Source of the DNA: Whitmania pigra
Lineage: Eukaryota > Annelida > Clitellata > Hirudinida > Haemopidae
DNA: 64,000 nt
Direction of reading: 5' to 3'
Assembly: GCA_021613335.1 (NCBI GenBank)
Contig: JAJTWR010000263.1
Coordinates: 1,879,001 to 1,943,000 of the forward strand
Below the pieces are notes generated by a model. The model did not search any database, was not told the origin of the DNA, and saw nothing but the letters and a program-made list of their open reading frames with translations. Shown here in pieces: positions 1 through 13,080 of this stretch. Position numbers and translations under genes: made by a program. Each line of letters opens with the position of its first letter. Positions within the stretch are counted from its first letter, which is position 1.

Positions 1-863
1 AAAGACCAGCAATTGTAATAGAAAATTACAAATGCAACCAAATCGAACTTAGAAACTCCTACCTCGGAGCTAACCGACAGAGAAGTGCCTCGTCATCAAA
101 CGTTTCTGCCCAAACTCCTTACGTTGTCGAGGCGGGTGTCTTTGTCGGTGAAAACCCTACCTATCCAACTCCATCGTAACGCACCGCACGTTATATGGTT
201 ATCGATGAGATTCACGACGACCTTTGCGCATCGATCCCATATAATGCAAACTGAGCGTTATAATTTCTTTGAAACGGCCGCTGTCACTTAGAAATTTACT
301 GGTGCCTCGGAAACTGTAGGAACCCGTTGACCCGCTGCAACAAAAGAGGTGTCGCTGCAAACTTTCTCTTTAACAAGGACAAGATTTCTCGACTTTGCAG
401 GTTTAAAAACTATTCGACACCACCCTAGAAGGCTATTGAACATGTTCAGAGTGTTCTGAACTGCCGGTCTCCTATTCATTACTAGGATGATCCAGGATGA
501 TGTCATCCATGAAAACTTTCACCGAATATATAGAGACCCTTACTAAAAAGTTCCTCTGGAACATTAGATCCGGCTGCGTTGAGCAGAAATCGCATCGCTA
601 GTACGAAAAGGGAGGGTGATAGCGCACACCCCATTGCAATACCCACCTCCAGAGGAACCAACTTAGTCGTATACGTCTTGATCGAGAAATTCATTTTAGT
701 AAATCCCTCAAAACACGTCTGTATAATTTGAAATACGTGACGCGGCACATGATGAACCTCCAACGTTTTCCATATGAGTTGGTATGGTACCGACCCGGGT
801 AGAAATGGATAGAAGTCATGGGAGGGCCAATAGGAAAGTGCCCAGGAGCCCGGTCCGCTTTAA
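1..863 (-). mobile_element. Decayed non-LTR reverse transcriptase fragment
   Basis: Minus-strand reading gives two adjoining open stretches (763-503, then 506-288) that follow the order of a reverse transcriptase. The first holds a finger/palm region with GIAMGCALSPSLFVLAM, the palm motif B signature. The second carries WCRIVFKPAKSRNLVLVKEKV and then GQRVPTVSEAPV, typical of the segment after the catalytic motif in a group of non-LTR elements common in aquatic invertebrates. Upstream, VPYQLIWKTLEVHHVP continues the domain to about 860. Stops and frame changes occur at about 505 and below 288, so the copy is dead. It runs off the left edge of the window. Family assignment beyond non-LTR is inference. 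Confidence 0.8.
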
Positions 864-1979
864 AATTTTAAAATTTCACAACAAATATTTGTGCTTTTTT
901 TTTACCAAATTTACATAACAACCCCAAGCCCGTGGTTTATGTGGGTAAGGGTCAGACATTTTTTTGGCGGACCTATAAGTCATAGGGCAGTATAAGTTAT
1001 GCAAGACCTATATAAGTGGTAGAGCGATTTTAAAAAATGCCTTCACATCCTATTCAAAAGGATCGGTTAAATACAATGTAAAAAGTCTCAATTTGTTCAA
1101 ATCGCGATTAATATTTAGAGGCGATCACAAGTTATGTATGCATACAGAATGAAAACTTAAATTTTATATGTTGAAAATAAACTTTGAAAAATCACAGTTC
1201 AATTTATGAAGTTTTAAAGTTTTAATGTAAAAATAAGTAAATAAACGGTAGCTTTTAATGATTTATTATTTGTACATCGCAATAAAATTATAGTTGGGAC
1301 ACTATTTACTAGTATTATTTAATAATTTATTTCATACATTTATGTTAGGACTTATGGAACAACATCATTTCCACAATTTTAAATTTAATAATTGACCCCA
1401 TTATTACAAAGAATCTGTTGTTATGTCACGACATTAATAAAAAAAGCATTAATAACATCAAAGACATAATAAATGTCATTCATTTAAACTGACCGAAACG
1501 CTTGAATGATTTTACACAATGTCGTGAAACATTTTGTATAGTTTCCAAAAGTTTAATTTTGAAATAATTTTTTATTCTAATAATTCTAGTTTAGGGTTCG
1601 TTTTAAAAGGTGCATTTTCAAGCATTTTTTCCAGAAGCTGAATTTCTTTCCAATAGCTTTTCAACTAAATTATAAAATTCTAGTCTAGGGCGTGCTTTTA
1701 TAATTGAGAACTTTTTTTTTATAAAATCCTATGCCTAGAATTTGCGTGCTTCAATTTAAAATGCTGGTCGAGGTCCTCAATCGTTGCACGATCGCGATTA
1801 AGTGATCCGAACAACCTTTTTTCTGTATCTTAGAAGTCACGTGCAAACCTACACAACTAAAAGCTTGCTGTTATAAGAACTGTATTCATGCACTATATCC
1901 GAACTCCTAGGAAGTAAACTTGTTTCCAAGACTTGCAATGAGGAACTTTGCTTTAGTCTATTTCTGTCAGCAAATGGAC
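864..1979. other. Intergenic, AT-rich, nothing recognised
   Basis: Short homopolymers and scattered stops in all frames. No coding exon, RNA gene or inverted-repeat element could be supported here. Confidence 0.5.
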
Positions 1980-1987
1980 TATATAAG
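1980..1987 (+). promoter_or_regulatory. TATA box of the receptor pseudokinase gene
   Basis: TATATAAG lies 42 bp upstream of the ATG at 2022, implying a very short 5' leader. The truncated copy at 15148 has the same TATATAAG 38 bp before its ATG and shares a similar sequence just before the start (TTGTYCAATATGAA), which supports a duplicated core promoter. Confidence 0.6.
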
Positions 1988-2021
1988 ACCAGTTCTAACC
2001 TAGACTTCAGAGTTGTCCAAT

Positions 2022-5000
2022 ATGAAACTCATTTTCATTATTGTAGCATCGTGCTATTTGACCTGTTGTAATAGGTTTCAACAGTTGTATTTGATTATAA
2101 AACTAAATATTTTAAAAATTGAATTAAAGAGTTTTCAAGAATAATAACACTATTCTTGAATTGCAGTCAGAAAGAGAATTGGAAATTAGTGCCCTATGAA
2201 ACAAAGGTTTCGTATTTAAGATGCTCGACCGACAACTATCAGACTTGTGTCTGGCTGTTATTTATACCTTTTTGCTCATGGGACCGGTAAATATTACAAT
2301 AAAGTAAAACAATTTCTTTAAAGAACAGTGCAACGTAATCATTGTTGTTTAGGGTTCAACGTTGTGTGGTGGATTACATGATGGAGACAAGAAATCTGAG
2401 GATGTGCAAAGATGGATGGACAAACCTGCCTTTGTGTTTAACGCGTGAGCTTTATCTCTACAAATTTAATCACCCTCTGACGATCCATTATCATCTCCAG
2501 CAATTTGCGAGCCTCAATGTCGACCGGGAGAAATATGCACAGCACCAAATAAATGTGAATGTCTATCCACTGGAGGAATATGCACCAATGGTAAACTTAA
2601 TTTGTTGTAGTAATAAATTTACATAATGTGTATATTGTTTGTGGATCTAAATGACCACCATATTATTAAATATTATGAATTCTTTCAGCATATGTTTGAG
2701 TAATCAAATAATCTCTAATTATCTGTAATTGTAAAAAATTATGAGTTCTTAAAAGTAAACATCCTTTTTACAGTAATTTTTTACATTACTTTTAGTGCCA
2801 TGCAACGAAAGCCAAATCTGTTTTCCAGGTACTTGCAGCGTAAATAAGACATGCTTGTGCTACCAAGATTTCTACGGCAATGATTGCCAATCTAGTAAGT
2901 TATTCTAATATAATTTAATATTTGATTAATACCCGTTTAATATAATAGGCTTTTGCATATTAATTAACGATAATCAACCAATCAGTTCGAAGAACTCCAA
3001 CCGATATCAAATGTGAAGTAACGATTCAAACGCCAACTCAGATGAATTTCAAGACATCTTGTACTCCTTCCAATAGCGAACCTGAAATAAAATGGGTCAA
3101 CTCCATCACCAACATAGTTCTTCATTTAGAATCCAATTACGACTCGACTGGTTTAAACCTTCCCGATAGTACTGTTGCCAATTATGTCAAGCATCCATAT
3201 AGCTTAGGAATCAGTAAAATTGGTTATTCAATGATTGTCGCTTCTGCAAGTGGTTCTCAAAAATTAGGTTGACATTGTGATGATTGTAATAATTTTTATA
3301 ATTAATTATTAAGCTAATTAAAAGAATTACTTACCAGACTAAATTACAATTTATTTTAATTGTAATTTTATTTATGAATAAATAGTAACGAACGATAAAC
3401 AATGAATAATTTTTTTAAATACTTAATCTCATTTATGTTATTCCAAATTTCGACTAATAATTGATGATTTATTCAGCTTATGATGGCACATGTCAAGGAT
3501 ATTCTGCAGATGCACCAGTTTCACATGCGGCTTGTGACAAAACATATCAAGAGATTGTGTCGACGTCCCTAAATCTTAACGATACGTAAGGAATAAATTA
3601 AATATTGATGTTTAAACAATTTTTTCTTTTCATTTAGCCCGTAAAATGCCTTAAAATAAATTGAATTATCGGTTAATTTTTCACAGATTACAAATATGGG
3701 TCAAGTCTAGTTTGGGAGGATATGTTGAGGGCAGCAAAAACCCTAACATACGTTTCAGTGGATTTCCAAAGAGGATGTTTAATGGGGATGAAGCTAACAG
3801 TTCATTGATATTTAAAATCGATAATAAGGCACCTGTCCATTGCTTGAATGATCCAAACGCTAATTGCCCCTTTTTTCCTATTTATCTAGAAAACGATATA
3901 ACAACGGTAAGACTTTATTTGATTTAATCTTATTTTTCTGAAATCGATATGTTTTTTTACAATGTGGCAGGTCATGACTAAAAAATTATTTTTGATTTAA
4001 AGTAGAATTAATGGTCTAAAAGTTGATTAGATATTAAAAGCGTAATGTCATTTTCATTTTTCATCAGTATCGGGTTTGTGTAATATGCGACATGTGACCG
4101 TCAGTTCAGCTTAATAATTGATTTCAAATATTTTAAAGTAATTTTTAAATGTCGTTATTACAGAAACATTTAGTGAGGTTATCATATATATTCGTTTTAC
4201 ATGAGGCCTTTGTTTGAAGCTTATCTTTACTCCTCCACATAGATTGAGGCCGATAGCGTCAAAGTCATTGTTTATTGTCCTTAAAGTTAATTTGACATAA
4301 TCTTTTTTATTAACAAATTGTTAACAGCTTATAAAAATGGTATTGTCACATTAAAGAATAACTTGCAATTGCATTTCAATGCAACAAGATGTCTCTAAAT
4401 TATTCAGTGAATTTTGTTAAATTTAGTTCAATTATTTTAAATATTAAATTGAATTTCTTATTTTATTTCTAATTTTAGGAGAGAACAATTTACCCTCAAT
4501 TTCTTGGATGGACTGATTCTGCTTCTGGTATAGCAAGATACCACATAGAAGTGTATTTGCTAAGACCTAGTGTAACAAAAACACTCGTAAATACCGGGAA
4601 TCCAATTTTAATTAGAGACATTAAATCAACTGAAAATACTGCTGCAATCACTTTTAGCACACCAGGCGTTTATTCGATCGAGTTGACCGTTTATGATCAG
4701 GTTAACAACAATGCATCCGCAAGAAATATCTTCATTTATAACGATAATAATGGTATTACAAAGAATCCTGATAAACCGCTGCAAGTTAAGGAGGCTGTGA
4801 AGAGTGAAGAAAATAAGAATGAATGGTGGATAACAGATGTCAGCAAGCTAAGTTCAAATACAATCACTGTTTCATGGGATGGTTACTGCTTTAGTAAAGG
4901 ACAATTTAGCGATGAATGGACCTTACCTGTCAATCCTTGGAACAATGGAATTGAAGATAGACCTTACAATGGCCGTAGTTATGGCTTAAGGACAATAGAA

Positions 5001-8000
5001 GAATTTAAAGGTTTAAAACAGGGCATTTACTCATATTCGATTTCATCTTACGTTGGGCCAAGAAGTGATGAGCAATTCACTCAGACTGCAAGTTACAATT
5101 CGACGACAAATTCAGCAAATATCAATTATGTAAAACTTATAGATGGCACAACAGTAAATGTGCAGTTTTCATGTGCTGATATGTCGGGTGGGAGAATAAC
5201 TGAAAAGTTGTTTATAAACATTGATACGAGTCCAGCCATTGTTGCAAATGCTACTCTGCAGAAAAATTATCCAGATATATATACCTCAAGGTATTTTTAA
5301 TTATTTTACGCAATTTAAATTGTATTTATGCTAAGATTGATTTAACAGGAATTTGCAGAGCGCAATAAACCTAGTATTAATAAATAATTAAAAATGAGTT
5401 CTATGATATTATTACAGTGGTTATTATAAAGCTTAAATAAGACAAATCTTAGAGATTTTATAGGTTCTAAAATTAATGGGATTATCATCGCAATATCGGA
5501 AGATTCCTAATTAGGATTCTGGTAGATAATTATTTAATAAACGTTTTGCTAGAATTTATAACGTGGCAGATTGAGCAACTATATTTTTTAACTGGTCATA
5601 AATAAGTACATCGAGTTTAACATGCAGTTATAAAGTTTCATTGATGTGTCATACAAATTTTTTATTGAACGTCTAGTGTTAATTTATGGATTGAAGAAAA
5701 AGAGAGTGGCATAAAATCTATCAATTACAAAATTTTTCTTGGGTCCAATAATGACAATAGTCCCCTGATATCTGAATCAATTGCTCCAAAAACTCGCGAC
5801 GCTCCTAATATAAATAAGGGAAGGAAGAAACGAGAGGTTAACATAAAACTATTTTGTATTTCTTGTATTTGTATTTAGCCGATTTTGAGTGCATTAGATA
5901 TCCGAATCGGATGTGAAGGCACCGCAGTTAGACAGTTATGTACAGAACTCCTACCAATTTTATATAAAAATTTAAAAGTGATTGAAACAAAAGAATGTTT
6001 CTTACCTTCAAAATATCTGCTGACATTTAAAGGCTTTGGAAGGACCTTGCACAATTGATGACAAAAGCTGCTATTGCACACCACTTGGACTCTGTTACGA
6101 TTATTACCAAAGTGTTGGTGTTGACCACTGTCGGATCGATAGAGTTAACAACAATAACTTTTATTTTGATGTTACTGTGACCAATTTGGCAGGTCTTACC
6201 TCAAGTGTACGTCGTATAAAGGTTGGCGTTGATGGAATTTTGTATGCGGTAGACTTTTATCTAGGCTTTATTTTTAAATCATGTAGATCACATAATTAAT
6301 CTTTATTAATATGTAAGAGTTTTGCAAATTTCACTTTTTGTATATTCATGTAATTAGCTATAAGCTACCATTGGCATAGCTACGGGGAATAACGGGGCAA
6401 GTGCAATTCAAAATTCATAAATAATTTATTGGTCATAATGCAGCCCCAGTAAATTATTTATTACAAATAATGCCTCTTTACCTCTTGTGATTTTAAAATA
6501 ATGGCGTGGTCACTGAAAACTGTGTCAATGTCAACAATATCTATAAGCGTACTAAACTAATGTACAAAAAATAAAATAATTCCATTTAGTGTAGCACAAT
6601 CAAAATCAATCAAAGTTACCATACTAATTCATGCAAACAAATAAATTTCTGCAAACGAATCACTATCTAGTAAAATTTTTTAAGTAATTTAAAATGTGAT
6701 AAGGCAAAATGTTTACAAAATTCAGATGGAAGATATGAAAGATTTGGAATGCAGGCCTGGTATAAATTTTCATTTTTAAAATCAAAATATTTTACTACTT
6801 AAAACATGAGGTTTACTTATTTCAGCAAACAGATTGACATCTGGTCAGATAGCAGCCATTGTGATATGTAAGAATTTTTATATTACATGAATTACACTTT
6901 TCACATGTTCATGTGGAAAATTGCTTTTGCTATTATAAATATCTAAAATATTCCTTAAATGCCCAGATGTTTGTTTCACAGGTGTTCTCATACTATTCAT
7001 CATTTTGGCTGTTATCATGTTTCTGCTATTAAGAATATATCTATTCAAAAAGCCCGTACCTAGGCCTTTATCAAATGCTTATGTCTCTGTAATGAGTAAA
7101 ATTAGAAGGAGAAATGAGGAGGCCGTTTCATCTCCCAATGAGTTGTACATTTCTGATGATGTCTACGAAGTAACATTAGAATTTGTTATCCTTTTTGTTT
7201 CATTATTAAAACATCATTAACAATATTAACAGAGAGGAAGTGAATATAATAAAGACGATTATAAGGAATACGACAATGGCTATACAAAGCTCAGACTACC
7301 TGAACATAGCATAATATTGAAAGAAGAACTCAGCAAAGGCAAAATAACAATGGTTAACAAAGCTATCTTCAATAACAATGGAAGCAAAGAGACAGTAGCA
7401 GTAAAATATCTTAAAAGTTAGAATTAAAATTTACTTCCCGTGGTTGGGAAGTGGGAATTAAATAAATAATAAGTATTAATAACATTGATTTTCATTACAT
7501 TGGAAATCCTAAGATGGTTCGAGTAGCAAATTAAAAGAATTATTTGGGGAAAAGATTAAGTTTCACAGCGATTTGACTCTTCATGAAAACATCGTCAAGT
7601 TTATAGGAATTTGTGGAAAACCTCAAGGTTATTAGATTTTTCTTGTCAGGCTAACAATTTCTGGGATATCGATTTTCATATTTCATACAAGTAACTAAAA
7701 CAGGTCCAATGATGGTGATGGAATATTGCGAACTCCCTCTGAAGACCTGGTTATCGGGTCTCGGAGAAATGACTCCTGACATTTTGGACGATATAAGCAC
7801 GATATCTCTGAATGTGGCCAATGGAGTGGAACATCTTCATAAAAGAAAAGTTATTATAATTAACTAACGAATAAGACTTATTATGTATAGGCTATTGGTA
7901 TGACCCAATAAATTATTATTTTTGTAGATCATTCACAAGAGGCTTCTTATGAAAAATGTTCTCTTAACAATGCAATTTTCTCAATATGTTGCCAAGCTCA

Positions 8001-8846
8001 TTGGATTTGGACCTGATAAACATGAAGATAATGCTGTTACAAAAGTAATGATTCTTCATTACGTTTGTTATATTTTTCATCTACGTCCTTTAATTCTTAA
8101 TCACATCGTGACCCAGCTTTATTCATAATAAAATTTCTTTTGAAGAATTGCAACATGTTATACATTGCTTTAGATTATGTTACAGGCTTCCGTTCCCATA
8201 AAATGGCTTGCTCCTGAAACCTTGGAAACAATCACTGATTCGCAACCAACTTACAACGAGAAAACTGATGCTTGGACCTATGGCATACTTCTCTGGGAAA
8301 TGTATACGAAAGGTGACTTTAAATGGCATTTAAATTAAATTAAATGGAATAAAATGTACTGCTGCTATTTATAATAAGCTAACAATTCAGTAATTATTAT
8401 TCTCAATGAAAAAAATAATATTTATATTTATTATTATATAGTATATTGACCATTGTTCTTAACGTTCAAACTAATTTCAAGCGTTTCTTATAGCCAATTC
8501 TCAACCGTATCCTGAGTTAAGAAGCAATGAAGCAAAGAACGCCATCATCAAAGGAGCAAAGATGTCGAGACCCGATTACTGCCCACCCTTAATGTAAGGT
8601 CTTTAGTTTAAAGAGCACGTCTTTTACCTATAACTTAAATAATAATGTAAAGATAATTATTGAATATGTTGTGCATTGCATATTTATTCAATATTTGCTT
8701 ATTTAATGGACAGCTTTGAACATGTTATGACCAATTGTTGGAGCACTGATCCGTGGGAGAGACCAACTTTTAGCAAAATCTCAAGTGAGGTTGAAGCCTA
8801 CAAAAGCACTTGTCCTGATTCAACTGGTTATTACGCGCCTGCATAA
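2022..8846 (+). CDS. Receptor tyrosine-kinase-like pseudokinase (CCP/EGF/HYR-type ectodomain)
   Basis: Twenty exons: 2022-2074, 2167-2286, 2353-2444, 2501-2590, 2796-2894, 2986-3267, 3477-3585, 3687-3906, 4479-5290, 5890-6248, 6726-6759, 6826-6867, 6982-7169, 7233-7416, 7514-7627, 7704-7849, 7928-8044, 8186-8312, 8494-8593, 8714-8846; about 1140 aa. Order: signal peptide (MKLIFIIVASCYLTCC); a CCP-like piece (CKDGWTNLPLC); two EGF-like modules (exons 4 and 5); a HYR-like region (exon 6); a long beta-rich ectodomain; one membrane helix (IAAIVICVLILFIILAVIMF); a tyrosine-kinase-like domain with VAVKYLK, MVMEYC and VPIKWLAPE. The catalytic loop reads HKRLLMKNVLL where HRDLxxxN is expected, and DFG is replaced by GFG. 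The glycine loop is also degraded (SKGKITMV). Activity is therefore unlikely; a scaffold or co-receptor role is inference. Exon 10 needs a one-base frame change near 6030 and uses a weak acceptor. No orthologue name can be given. Confidence 0.8.
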
Positions 8847-9001
8847 AGTTAAACTTTTTCAAAAACATTTAAAGTTGCTTCGTTTTTCATGGTTGATTTC
8901 CTTGGGTCATTTTTCATTTACTTTTAAAGCAACTGCATTTCTAATTATTGATGAGGTTTATGGATCTATGCGTGTAAATTATCAATGCAAACTTACTTAT
9001 T

Positions 9002-9007
9002 AATAAA
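9002..9007 (+). promoter_or_regulatory. Poly(A) signal AATAAA after receptor gene
   Basis: AATAAA lies 156 bp after the TAA at 8844-8846, a normal 3' UTR distance, and is the first canonical hexamer downstream of the stop. Confidence 0.5.
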
Positions 9008-12000
9008 GTAACTTTTCTTAATTGTTTAATAAGTTTATTGTTTAAAGCTACGAACAGTGGCGCACACCCGGGGGGTTAGAACTCCCAATTCCGCAAAATT
9101 ATTAAGTGAAAAATAATAATGAATAAATCTATATTAAAAACTAGCTTTAATTATCGATGACTAGATATTTAACCAATATTATCGACATAAACGTCAGAAA
9201 AATCATTCAGGGCTAGATGGAAACCCCAGTGGAGTAGGTTGTTAATGATGGCCCAACAAAAACTTGACAAGCAAAAAAATGTTTTATGGCTGGCTTGGGT
9301 CCCCTGTGCAGTGACACTCCCCAACCACCACTAATTCCGGAGTTGAAAACATCTCTGAAAGTTAAAACCAAAAAAAGTTCATTAAAAATCTTTAAAAAAT
9401 ATTTGGATGCGCCGCTAGCTAAGTTGTCTTGAAGCTTATCATAGGGTTATATTTCCTTGAGTTTTACATATGAAATGAATAAGAGCAGATCATTTATTAT
9501 AAAATCCAACTTAAAATGTGAAACGTAGTTTTTACTCTGATTTTATTTTTAACTTGTTGGACGCTTGTTATTTTAGCTAGAAAGATACACCATCATGTAG
9601 TAAATTGCATACCTCAAAATGCAAAATGAAATAAAATTTTTGATTAAATTTATGAGTTAGTTATTTATTACTTACTAATAATGCGCTAATATTGCTAATA
9701 TTGTAGTCCTTGCTCACGAAGTTAAATCCTGATAGTAACCAAGAATTACAGAATCCCCACTTTCTCGAAAAGATCAGAGATAACAAGGGACAAGGGAGCG
9801 GTGTCATTAAACTTTCAATGAAATGCTATTTTAATGAAATTGAATTGCCGACTAAAAAGTTTATAAAATTAAAAAAAAAACCCGTAGTGCTAAGCATTTA
9901 GGAATATTAGAAGTTTTTCAGCACTAGGATTTTGTTGCTTGAAACCAGTTGCGAAACTTGGTGGCCGTAAATAACAAATTTGAGATTAAGCAGGAGTGCA
10001 AGATGTGAAAAGAAATAAAATGAACCAGAATAGCTGTTATTCCCCTACAAATTTTGATGATACTCAATAATGTTATCAACTGCCCAGGGATACCCAGTCG
10101 TTTCAGCTTTTTCCAAGGGGAGCAAATTCTTGTTCAAATTGAGATGATTTGTATTTGCTTCAATTCAAAATTTGGGAGGAGGAGAAAACCTTCTCATAAC
10201 TTTTTTTGTGTCTAGTTTAAAGAAATTCACGATGACTATTTAAATTCAGATTTCAATTAATTTTGACTTTTCTTAGACCATTTCGGCTGGTTTTAGTATG
10301 TGTAGGCTGGGGATGGAGTATTCAGCTACATTTTAGTTTACTTTGAACATTCTTATTTACGCAACAAGCACTTGATTTTCCCAGAAAATCTCAGGACTTG
10401 AGAAAGCCTTGTTGTGCAAAAGAAAGTTCAGCAAAGTCGAGCGAAGGTTTTGAATGCTTAGAAGTCAGCAAACTGGACAGAATTCCTAAGAAACATTCCA
10501 GAAATTGCTGGAAACGAATGAGATGTTCACAACTGTAAGACACATCAGAGTCTGATGAGAGCTGAATTAATTTAAATATGTTATAAAAGAAGTTAATTCT
10601 AAATAAATAATTGTTAAAATTCAATTGGTATTCATAAAACACCCAAATTTGATTTTAAAGATTAAAGATTATTTGTAGTATTTCATGCTATGCCAAATCA
10701 CTCTCAGTTTTAGGACTACAATGTTTCCAATTTTTAGCTTTACTAATTAATTCACCATAGCATTTCATAAATGTATATTGCATGTTTTTTTTTATAGTTT
10801 TGATGTAGTTGCAGAAGGTAATTATATTTGGTCATATTTCAGAAACTTTTCAATTACTCTGTAGCTCCACTTTATTTCTAACGTTATGTTTTGTGATTTT
10901 ATTCTTTAGCTAAAGTATAAGGCAGAAATAACTTATTAGAATCACATCCAATTCTAAATTTATTTATCGAAGATAATAAAGTTTTTATGCCAAAGACAAT
11001 CGTGAACACACAAATTCAGAAAATTGTTTTTAATCATCTTAGAATAAAATAAACAAACGGTTTGTTGATTAATGACAATAATCAAGTTAGCCGAGTTCAA
11101 CCGTCTCAGATAAACAAATGCTATCCTTAACAAAACAAAAGTTTATAAGACTTAGATTCTCATTGAATTCGTTGTTGACAATGAATGATGTTGAATCGTG
11201 ACAAGTTCTTGTAAGGTGCATGCTGACGGCGTTGATTGATGTTATTCTTAAAGTGATTTAGAACCCTGAGAATTTTTATTTTCTTAATATTTGTTATTGT
11301 TATTATATCACAATTCACTGATCCGAGACATTCTTTAATTTAAAGCGAATAAGAAGTACAACATAATTAATTTAAATAAAGTAAGAGATATGGCACTAGT
11401 ATGATTCACATAGTGTACTAAATTCTAACTGAGGTGTTTAATTGGTGAACACGTAAATAAATAATAGACACCCCTCTTAAATAGTTGTAACAAATAATCG
11501 ATAGAGAGAAAAAAATGAAAAATTCCAGATGCGCGACTCCCATTTTTCCATGACAATAATTTGGGATCCTCATATAGAAGGAAGTTTTGTATAATTAAAA
11601 ATTGAAATGGTTTTTTTTTAATTTTAAGCTTATTATTTTGAAAACCAATGACATAACTGGTATCTCAACTTCAGTGGCGTACCCACGATTTAAAAATTGG
11701 CCGAAGTGGGGGACAATATTGTGTACATGTACATAAATGTTACATATTAAAGCGTAGTAGTACTAGCGGAATAGCGACAAACATTTTTTCCATTAAAGAC
11801 TCGTAAAGAAAGCAAAGACATTAGCAATTTAGGCATTGGAATTTATAATATGTAGAACATATTGAAAGTTTGAAAGTCGAAAGCTTTCCTAATTTACCGA
11901 CACAGTGTTATTAATTTTGAATGATTTATTTGTGGTTTATTCGGACTTAGAAAAATATCAATGAGTAACACTCGCCATCTCCTTTAGCTATGCCTATGCT

Positions 12001-12527
12001 CTTAAAATATCAGATATTTGTAAAATGAGAAACTATGATAAGATTTCTTCAAATGATTTAAGTTAGATTTGATAAATTTGGTAGATTGCCTGGAATTTTG
12101 ATATAAAAGTAAAAGAACAAAATTCTTCGAATCAAATTATGAGAAAAACGTTTTAAGACATAAATTCAGGAGAACAAGTCGTGACAAATGATGCCAAAAA
12201 TCCAAAAAAAAAATCTCTTTAATTGCATTGCGTGATTGTCGCCTTAAAAGAACAGTACAAATTTATATTCTTTGAAAAATTAGCTCGTCTAGATGACGAA
12301 AAGAAGTGACATGATTTTGAATACGAAAAGTCTCAGAAGAACATTTGTTGGTCTTACAAATTATGTCCCATTTGTTGGTTATTTTCTACAAAATCTTAAA
12401 AAAGAATAAGCAAAAAAACCGTCTTAAAACCAAAGAAAAGCTATCGAAATTCTCAGCGTTTGCTATTTAAAAATATTAAAGTACATTAAAATGAAGTCCG
12501 TCTGACTTTGATCTAATTCGGATATGC
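9008..12527. other. Intergenic with possible transposon ends
   Basis: No exon chain found. CAGTGGCGCACACCC at about 9056 and CAGTGGCGTACCCAC at about 11672 look like the CAGTGGCGTA-type ends of DNA transposons. A degenerate inverted match (reverse complement of about 11979-12000, GCATAGGCATAGCTAAAGGAG) may close an element of about 330 bp starting at 11672. Isolated open frames such as 10391-10642 (-) show no recognisable domain. Confidence 0.35.
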
Positions 12528-13080
12528 TTAATACCTGTATGTGGTCCTGTATGTTAGAGGGAATGTTTGGAGGGCATCAGCCATCATTCTCTCCCCCTGC
12601 GGCTCCTGCAATGACCTTTTATAGATGTCGGCAAATTGTTCCACTTGACCATTACAGTGAGACTGGTACGGCGGTAATTGCATGTGCTCTATTGCATTCT
12701 TCAAACAGTAATCTTGGAACTTTTTTGATGTGAGTTGTGTTCCATTATCCGAAACGAGGACCTTTGGGTATCCATGCTGAGCGAAAATCTTACTCAGCTC
12801 TTTGATCGTCACAGTGGCTATTGAAGTCCTCATCTGTACGACTTCAGGCCACTTGGAGAATGCATCCACCACGAGGAAAAATATCATTCTTTCCATCGGT
12901 TCGGCAAATTCAATGTGGATCCTCTCCCAAGCGCAACCAGGTTTCGGCCTTGGTGTCAATTCATTCCTGATGGGCATCTTTGCAGCTGATTGACATGAGT
13001 TGCAAAGCTTCACTCTGCCTTCAATGTCCCTGTCAATTCCTTGCCAATAAACGTACCTTGCTTGCCCGAGCCGAGTTCTT
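12528..13080 (-). mobile_element. Ty3/gypsy integrase fragment
   Basis: An open frame of about 160 codons (13013-12528), extended upstream to about 13080 in the same frame, carries the retroviral-type integrase zinc-binding end (KLCNSCQSAAKMP, preceded by ARYVYWQGIDRDIEGRVK). The catalytic core follows: first Asp in VDAFSKWPEV, second in SDNGTQLTS, and the Glu in NGQVEQF. This is the D,D-35-E arrangement of a Ty3/gypsy polyprotein. Nothing of protease, RT or RNase H is seen and no LTRs flank it, so it is a truncated insertion. Its long open frame suggests it is younger than most other remnants in the window. Confidence 0.9.
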
